Positions 58,250 to 64,000 of a stretch of DNA of 64,000 nucleotides are shown here, one piece after another; within the stretch, counting starts at the first letter, position 1; each line of letters opens with the position of its first letter. A model generated the notes under the pieces. It saw only the letters and a list, made by a program, of their open reading frames with translations, made no database searches and was not told the DNA's origin. The position numbers and the translations under genes are program-made. The stretch is from the NCBI GenBank assembly GCA_036874045.1, contig CM072335.1, positions 20,095,501 through 20,159,500 of the forward strand. The letters run 5' to 3'. Source of the stretch: Cymodocea nodosa. Lineage: Eukaryota > Streptophyta > Magnoliopsida > Alismatales > Cymodoceaceae.

Positions 58250-58289
58250 CCCAAACAATGTAAAACTTTTGCCATCCGTTGTCGAGCAG

Positions 58290-58810
58290 AGTAGGTCCAA
58301 AAGAAGGGGAAAAGCCTCTGTCCCTTTGCTCCCAACGACAAACCGTGTTGAAGAAACCGTTGACGACGCAGGCGTTGTCGACACCCTTTTCCTCCTCCCT
58401 TCGCTTCGCTTCCGTCGCGTTATCGCGCAGGCGTCAGTGTTGAAGTTCCTCCTTCCGTCAGCTACTCGCGATGCGATTTCTTTGACCTTCCCTTCGCAAG
58501 TGTTGTCAACTTTCGATTGAAGTAGACTCACCTTTGTCTAGGTCCGAAAGAAGGGGAAAAGCTCTGAAGAGCACTAACGCATTGGTTTCCCAACCGACAT
58601 TGTTTCGTGAAGCCCAACCGTGCGTCAATCCCGACCGCGTGTCAAGCCGAAAAAAGCACAGTCGCCTTCCTCCTTCCGTCGGCTTCAGCTTGCGGTAGCA
58701 ATTTCGTACATCAGTTTGTTGTCCTACTCTACACTTTCCCCTTTGAGTTTTTGTTTCGTATATCGACTTCCTCCTTCCGTGTGCTGCTCGCAGCAGCGAT
58801 TCCATCAGTG
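58290..58810 (+). repeat. GC-rich subterminal direct repeats of the Harbinger element
   Basis: TAGGTCC(A/G)AAAGAAGGGGAA at about 58291 and 58539, and CTTCCTCCTTCCGT at about 58448, 58668 and 58768 followed by related wording (GCTACTCGCGATGCGATTTC, and similar). This is by far the most GC-rich part of the window. It may serve as promoter and transposase binding region. Confidence 0.65.
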
Positions 58811-59838
58811 CTGTATGTGTGGTTTTTGTTTCGAATGGGGATCGTTAGTTGAGAACGAAAGGTCTTTCTTCTTCTCATTGTTTGTTGTCCTCTTGTCGAC
58901 AATGTTTAATGGCAGCCGCAACTGTAGAAACTACAGTAGTTGTAGTGACTTACAACTACTCGAACAATATGATTTTGTTGGAGTTTTGGCTATGTTTAAA
59001 TAGGTTTTGAGTGGTTTTGAATGTAGATTACGATTCGGGAGTTGGATAAATTTTCTGGGCTCATCTGAATAGGTTTTCTGATTTTATTCAGAGCATGTGC
59101 ATTGATAGAATCGATTTGTAAACAAAGCAGAATTTATGTGTTATGGATTAATTCAAAATTTGCTAAGTGGTTCTACTTTTTAAGTTATGTCACTTAGGTC
59201 TGTTAGATTAATGAATCATCTTTCTAACCCAAGTGATTTCACGGATTTTCATTAATATGGATGAAGATATGGAGTTTTTGCTTCAGGTGTGCTTTGTGCA
59301 CTTCTCTGCAATTTCAGGAATCGAGTGTGAAATATTAAGCATGTTTTTGCTTTCAAGTGTGCTCTATGCACTTCATGATTTAACAAGCATAACAAAAATA
59401 TGGATTTCAATGCATGAATATGATACAACTTTATAAACCAGTGCATGGATTTCCATGCTAATCAGTGCATGGATTTGCTTAGCATGAAATCGTAACTCTA
59501 CAGCTTTTCCAAACCACTACATTTTGTTGGGCTGTAAACATCTTTCATATATCTTCAAGCATTCTCATAATCTCATTAATCTTGTTGTTTCAACCTTCAA
59601 CAGTTTCTTTTTGAATTCAAATTTTTCTTTCATGAAATTCAGTAGTAGTCAAAGGTTTCATAAACATATGATTTTCATTTAGTTGATTCCAATGTATATG
59701 ATATAGATTTCTCTTTTATGAAAAATGGAAATAACTTTATTAGGATTTCATTGTCATGTGTGGGGTTGGCAAAACCATTTACATTTATCTGTAGAGAATC
59801 TTTTGTTTTAGGTGGTTAGGCACAAAACATAACTTTGT

Positions 59839-59902
59839 ATTAGGATTCTACTTTGAATATGATTGCAATGATTAGGATTCTACGTTGAATATGATTGCAA
59901 TG
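59839..59902 (+). repeat. 32-bp tandem duplication
   Basis: Units 59839-59870 and 59871-59902 with one mismatch (CTACTTTG against CTACGTTG). Confidence 0.9.
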
Positions 59903-60020
59903 TTTAGCTAATTTGTTTGAATTTCCATGCATATTAGAAATTCATATAAGGATTGTCTTTGTTGAAAGTGTAAATTTATCTTGGATACACATATCAACAT
60001 GACTTTATTATACATTAGTG

Positions 60021-60090
60021 TTAAAGGTACCTATATTATTAATAGGTTGATTTCTTTAAAGGTACCTATATTATTAATAGGTTGATTTCT
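60021..60090 (+). repeat. 35-bp perfect tandem duplication
   Basis: Units 60021-60055 and 60056-60090 are identical, beginning TTAAAGGTACCTATATT. The unchanged state suggests a recent event. Confidence 0.92.
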
Positions 60091-60614
60091 TATATAGGCT
60101 TAAGAATTTTAAACAGGTTTTTTGCAAATTCATTAGTATAGACTGTATACATTTTGCTCCTTAGATTGCAATTAAACTTATTGCAATATAGCAGTTATAT
60201 CTAATTGTCAGAAAAAACTAGAATAATAAAATAATGGAGGCATGCCATATCATGTTTGTTTAGTTAAAAACCGTTATATTCATCTTATTGTTCATTTGGA
60301 GTGTTTGAAGTGTAGGTCTATCTTATTTTTGGAAATTCACATGATGTGCCTATTATATTCTGCATACTGCATGCATGTGCAATGTTTTACTTGAAGTTAT
60401 TTTGTTGGATTGCACTGATTTCCCATTTTGGTATTTGTGTCGTTGTTGTTTTGTTCTATTGTTTGATTGATTTGTTGATTCATTGTTATATTATTGTGAA
60501 TGCGTATAATCTTAATTTGTAAGAAAATTATGTATACGATTGAATATACTTGCAAAAGGAAAAATTCAATTCTCATACTTGTTCTAGCTTTGTTAATGAA
60601 CATAATACAGGAAT

Positions 60615-61620
60615 ATGACTTCTAAGAGAAAAAAGTACGTGAACTAGAGCATCAAACAAGATGAAATTTTTTTAGGTATCTTAGCATCAGAAATAAGAGA
60701 GGGAAATGCAAAAGCACATGATGAGAAGATCAAAGCTGAGACATGGCAAAAAGTAATTGCTGAATACAATGATAAAACTAATGCCGATGTTGAGAAAAAA
60801 CATGTAGAAAGTAGAATGAAAACATGGAGGACAATGTATAAGAATTATACAAAAATTTCCAAACAAAGTGGATGGGGGTGGGACTACATCCGTGGGTATA
60901 CTGACATTCCCAAAGAAATTTGGGATGAATTTGTGCAGGTATGTTATTTTATTTGATGGTATTTATGTATTTCTTTGAACTTTCATATATTAAGTAATTT
61001 TTCATTTATTTCTTATAGCAACATCCAAAATGTAAAGCATGTTGGGGAAAGTCATGTACAATATATGATGATTTGTATACAGTGTTTGATGGAAATATGG
61101 CAACTAGAGTGAATAGTTGCATTCCCCAAGATTTCACAACACCACAACATGTGGAACCCCAAGAACCTATGGACACCTTCCCTACATTCAGTACTCAAGT
61201 TCCTTCAGACTTCCTAATAGTAGAGAGGATGAACATTCACCAAGCCCTTATATAGGTGAAAATGTTGGTAGAAAGTCAAGAAAAAGAGTCCGACCACATG
61301 TTGAATCATCTCATTCAATTACTATATCAATGAATGAACTAAGTAAAAGTATGGCGAAGATTGTAGAAAATGATGAGAAGTGGCAGAAATTAGAACTCAG
61401 GAAAGAAATTGATGAAGTTATTCCCCAAATATGGGATCTTGAGGGTCTTACAAAAGTAGAGAAAATATTGTCTCTGGATTTGCTAGAACAACCTGTGAAA
61501 AGAGCTATTTTTTTAGGGTTACCTTCTAATGCTGTACGAGTTACATGGATAAGACATCATATTGAGAGAATGTCAACTACTATTTGTTATATGCACCTCT
61601 GTTTGGACATTTTATTATGA
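60615..61620 (+). pseudogene. Harbinger ORF1: Myb/SANT-like DNA-binding protein, two lesions
   Basis: Exon 1 starts MTSKRKKYVN (60615); the next codon, at which the family has Trp, is TAG (60645-60647), then DEIFLGILASEIREGNAKA, WQKVIAEYN, MKTWRTMYKNYTK, SGWGWDYIRG and IPKEIWDEFVQ. This is the Myb/SANT-like domain of plant Harbinger ORF1 proteins, which help the transposase bind DNA. A GT...AG intron at 60939-61018 keeps the frame. Exon 2 (from 61019) reads HPKCKACWGKSCTIYDDLYT, then one frameshift near 61212 leads to GRKSRKRVRP and the conserved C-terminal region ending ERMSTTICYMHLCLDILL at 61620. Only one stop and one shift: a fairly young copy. Confidence 0.8.
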
Positions 61621-61653
61621 TGTTAAGGGTGGATATAGTTATCCCCCTTTTTT

Positions 61654-61875
61654 ATTGTGATGTAATAATTTGTAGTTGGACTTTGTTGTTGTTATTATGA
61701 TGTTCGCGAGTTATGTTGTTATTGGAAAAATATTTTATTGTGATATTGTAATAATTTATAGTTGGACATTGTTGTTGTTATTATGATGTTTTCGAGTTAT
61801 GTTGTTATTGAAAAAACATTTTATTGTGATGTTGTAATAATTTGTAGTTAGACTTTGTTGTTGTTATTATGATGT
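61654..61875 (+). repeat. Tandem repeat of about 85 bp between ORF1 and ORF2
   Basis: Units start at 61654, 61737 and 61823 with ATTGTGAT.TTGTAATAATTT and contain GTTGTTGTTATTATGATGTT. About 2.6 copies. Confidence 0.85.
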
Positions 61876-61959
61876 TTGAACATTATTGATATTATCGAAT
61901 ATTTACCTTCTTTGCTTATATTTGACATATTTGTTTTTTTACATATAGTTTTCCTCTAC

Positions 61960-62433
61960 ATGGACAACTACGTTGAAAGTTCTCAACGACGATTACAGAG
62001 GCAAAGACGAAGGCAAACATGCAACATAATTACTCAAGCGTGTGGAGGAGTTGCACATATTATTACACATATTACAAGGAATTCTACTAAACGAATATAT
62101 AGTAGGGAGGGAGAACGATATATTAGGACATTATTAGATTTATCAATACCTCACCAATCATATAACTGTCGAAAAATATATCGCATGAGTCAAACTATTT
62201 TTATGGAATTTTGTGAGTTGCTTAAAAGAGAAAGAGTTATACAAGATAGCCGAGGTATAAGTGTAGAAAAGAAATTAGCAATTTTTCTTGTTACAATTGG
62301 TCAGAACCAACGATATGGAGTAACTACTGAGCATTTTCGGAGATCTACTTGGACGATTAGCACATATTTCAATGAGGTTGTCAATGCTATAATAAGATTA
62401 CATGATATACTTATAGCAAAACCTTCATCTTCT
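61960..62433 (+). pseudogene. Harbinger ORF2: DDE transposase, N-terminal part
   Basis: The start ATG at 61960 (MDNYVESSQRRLQRQRRRQT) was chosen over the upstream open frame because a possible splice acceptor (ACATAG) lies at 61948 and the family starts with a basic region. Then KIYRMSQTIFMEFCELLKRE, GISVEKKLAIFLVTIGQNQR and FRRSTWTISTYFNEVVNAI, the helix-turn-helix-like region of PIF/Harbinger (ALP1-like) transposases, which precedes the catalytic DDE core. The frame is open over 158 codons, with no stop, until the LTR starts at 62434. All catalytic residues would lie past the insertion. Confidence 0.8.
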
Positions 62434-64000
62434 TGTAGGATCGTATGGCTACACAAGAGGGGGGTGAATTGTGTATTTTTAATATTTTCTGAAATATAAT
62501 TGAAACTTTAAAACTCAAAAACAAGTCGAGACATTGTTTTCATAAAATCATTTTTATTTAAGGTTTTAATTACAATATACAATTCAATTCTCCTCAGAAA
62601 TTGTAGATGCAATTATATCTCAATACCATGTATCATCTATACAATTTCATAACTACAAATAGAGAAAACTAATTTGTGGAATTTAAAACATTTCTCCCTG
62701 TTTAAGATCTTTCTTCTTCTTCTTTCTTCTTCCTTCTTCAGCAATTCTTCAATGACGAATATCTTCTCTTTCTATGCTTCACCGAATTTGCTTTCTTCTG
62801 ATACTTCAAATCTTTAGTGACGAAAATCTTACCTTTTTATGCTTCACTGAATTTTCTTCCACTTGAGAGATTTTGCCCGAAGAGTTGTTTTTGATCCCTA
62901 AAAAAGATTTTTCTTTTGGTGTGTAGGGAAAGTTTGATCCTTGAAAAGATTTTTCTTTTTGTGTGCAAGGATGGTTTGATCAACGAGAACTCTATGCCTT
63001 TTATACTATATCTTCATTTCATGCATATCTTCCACGTTTAATCACTACTAGTTTTCCACTTCTCCACGTCTTTTCTTTTTCCTTCATCGAAACACACACG
63101 TTCCAACCCACGTTTATATTTCAAATTTTCTTTAATCATCAGTCCTAGATCTCTGAAAAATTTCCTACAAAATAAACTTTCTCGTCCAAAAATTTTTCAT
63201 TAGTGTAATAAGAAGTCGTTACTTTAATGTTAACTAAACGAGTAACACAAGTATATATATATAACTTAATGTTTCTAACTTAACGAGTTCACCATGTACC
63301 ATTTCATGTGACAAGTACTATAGCTAACTCAATGAACTAAGTCCGTGGTGTTATGCTAACTCAACGAACCAGCTTAACCTTTCTTTCAGAAGGTTAAACG
63401 ATAACTCACCGAAAACAGTTTAAGTTTCGGATAGTTACGGATGTAAGTCATCGAAAAACTCTTTATATTATAAAACTAGTGAGACACGTGTCAAGACCTG
63501 AAAACATGACTTAAGTTACTTTTTGGATAGTTATGACTGTAAATCTCCGAAAAACTTTAACTCACTGATTCAGTAATAAACAAATATTTTTGTAATAAGA
63601 ATTTTACCACATGCAAAAATAACAACTTAAGTTTATAACACTAACCTAACGCGTTGCCTTAATGTTCAATATAGCAACTCAACGCGTTTAGTTATGTTAA
63701 CTTAACGAGTTAAGCATGTGCACCTCACGTGATACAATACAACATTCGTAACTTATAATTTCACCACGTGTATAACACTAATTTAACGAGTTCGTCTCTT
63801 CTTTTACTTACTAACTTAACGAGTTATCACGTAACCTATTTTAACCTTTAAGCCTCTAACTTAATGAGTTCTCACGTGACCTCTATACAAACAAAACTCT
63901 AACTTAACGAGTTGTCTAAACGTGCACTGTTCATGATATAGAAGATATAACTTTAAAACATATCATGCTTTTCAATAAAACCACACGTTAACTTAACGTT
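62434..64000 (-). repeat. LTR of a Sirevirus of A's family, minus strand
   Basis: TGTAGGATCGTATGGCTACA at its left edge is the complement of an LTR end, followed by the C-run complement CAAGAGGGGGGTG. 62500-62580 matches the complement of bases 1-80. Further in, TTAACGAGTT and AACTCAACGAAC motifs repeat in both orientations (63230-63990). The start of the LTR is beyond the window, so the LTR exceeds 1.56 kb, longer than those of B, D and F. Confidence 0.82.

Larger units (their letters stand above)
58811..60614 (+). other. Leader or intron region of the Harbinger element
   Basis: No coding signal. It carries three short direct duplications: about 59274-59303 with 59344-59374 (GTGTGCTNTRTGCACTTC), 59839-59902 and 60021-60090. 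It may be the long 5' leader of ORF1. Confidence 0.5.
58128..62433 (+). mobile_element. PIF/Harbinger transposon, right end outside the window
   Basis: The left end is GGGGGGTTTGTGCTTTGGGA, after TAA, the usual target of the superfamily, in an otherwise continuous pol of D. It encodes a Myb/SANT-like ORF1 and the start of a DDE transposase ORF2, both forward. Subterminal hairpins and repeats follow the terminus. ORF2 is cut at 62433 by an LTR; the rest of the element lies beyond. D pol wording stops exactly at the terminus, so the D copy is the target. Confidence 0.82.

Noticed and set aside
58046-59003. Several overlapping ORFs of 60-160 codons on both strands
   Set aside because: They arise from the GC-rich subterminal repeats of the Harbinger element, overlap each other, and show no domain.
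1-64000. CRISPR arrays, rRNA and tRNA genes, bacterial operons
   Set aside because: None seen. Short repeated motifs are irregular in spacing and orientation, and the tRNA-like matches are retrotransposon primer sites only.

Overview
The window is a piece of flowering-plant nuclear DNA, strongly AT-rich and built almost wholly of transposable elements; I found no host gene, tRNA, rRNA or CRISPR array. The plant assignment rests on Ty1/copia elements of the Sirevirus type (primer site against initiator Met-tRNA, GGGGGAGATTGTTAG at the polypurine tract/LTR junction, gag-pol plus a long third ORF), on Athila-like and Tat-like Ty3/gypsy remnants, and on a PIF/Harbinger transposon with a plant Myb/SANT-like ORF. 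The species cannot be told.

Layout. 1-5617: Sirevirus A (+), end of a 5' LTR, primer site, decayed gag and pol. 5775-10727: chimeric Sirevirus R (-). 10735-17985: 5'-truncated Sirevirus F (+) with pol end, spacer, third ORF, polypurine tracts and 3' LTR. R and F form an imperfect inverted repeat with arms of about 3.56 kb. 17986-20709: older Sirevirus-like noncoding DNA. 20710-23546: Athila-like LTR, primer site and a zinc-knuckle ORF. 24260-25885: a second copia lineage (-), with an LTR beyond it. 26350-26900: GC-richer repeats of unknown origin. 26962-37469: Sirevirus B (-), the best preserved. 38426-38859: PIF/Harbinger transposase remnant. 38986-42775: probable Tat LTR. 43440-48960: broken Sirevirus E (-) with an insertion. 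49560-50025: Athila-like integrase (-). 50028-53345: Sirevirus C (-). 53346-58127: Sirevirus D (+). 58128-62433: PIF/Harbinger transposon. 62434-64000: LTR (-) of the same LTR family as the window's first 128 bases.

The right side is a nest: D lies in the third ORF of C, the Harbinger element lies in pol of D, and the last LTR lies in the Harbinger transposase gene. Every coding region is broken, mostly by C-to-T or G-to-A changes (CAG to TAG, TGG to TAG or TGA, CGA to TGA, Asp to Asn), as expected for methylated silenced DNA.

The most interesting material is the third, Env-position ORF of the Sireviruses, seen in four well-diverged forms with a shared hydrophobic segment and a shared C-terminal domain; the 2-kb spacer in front of it, which carries U3-like palindromic motifs and an extra polypurine tract; and the R/F inverted repeat, whose arms share private mutations and so seem to come from one inverted duplication.
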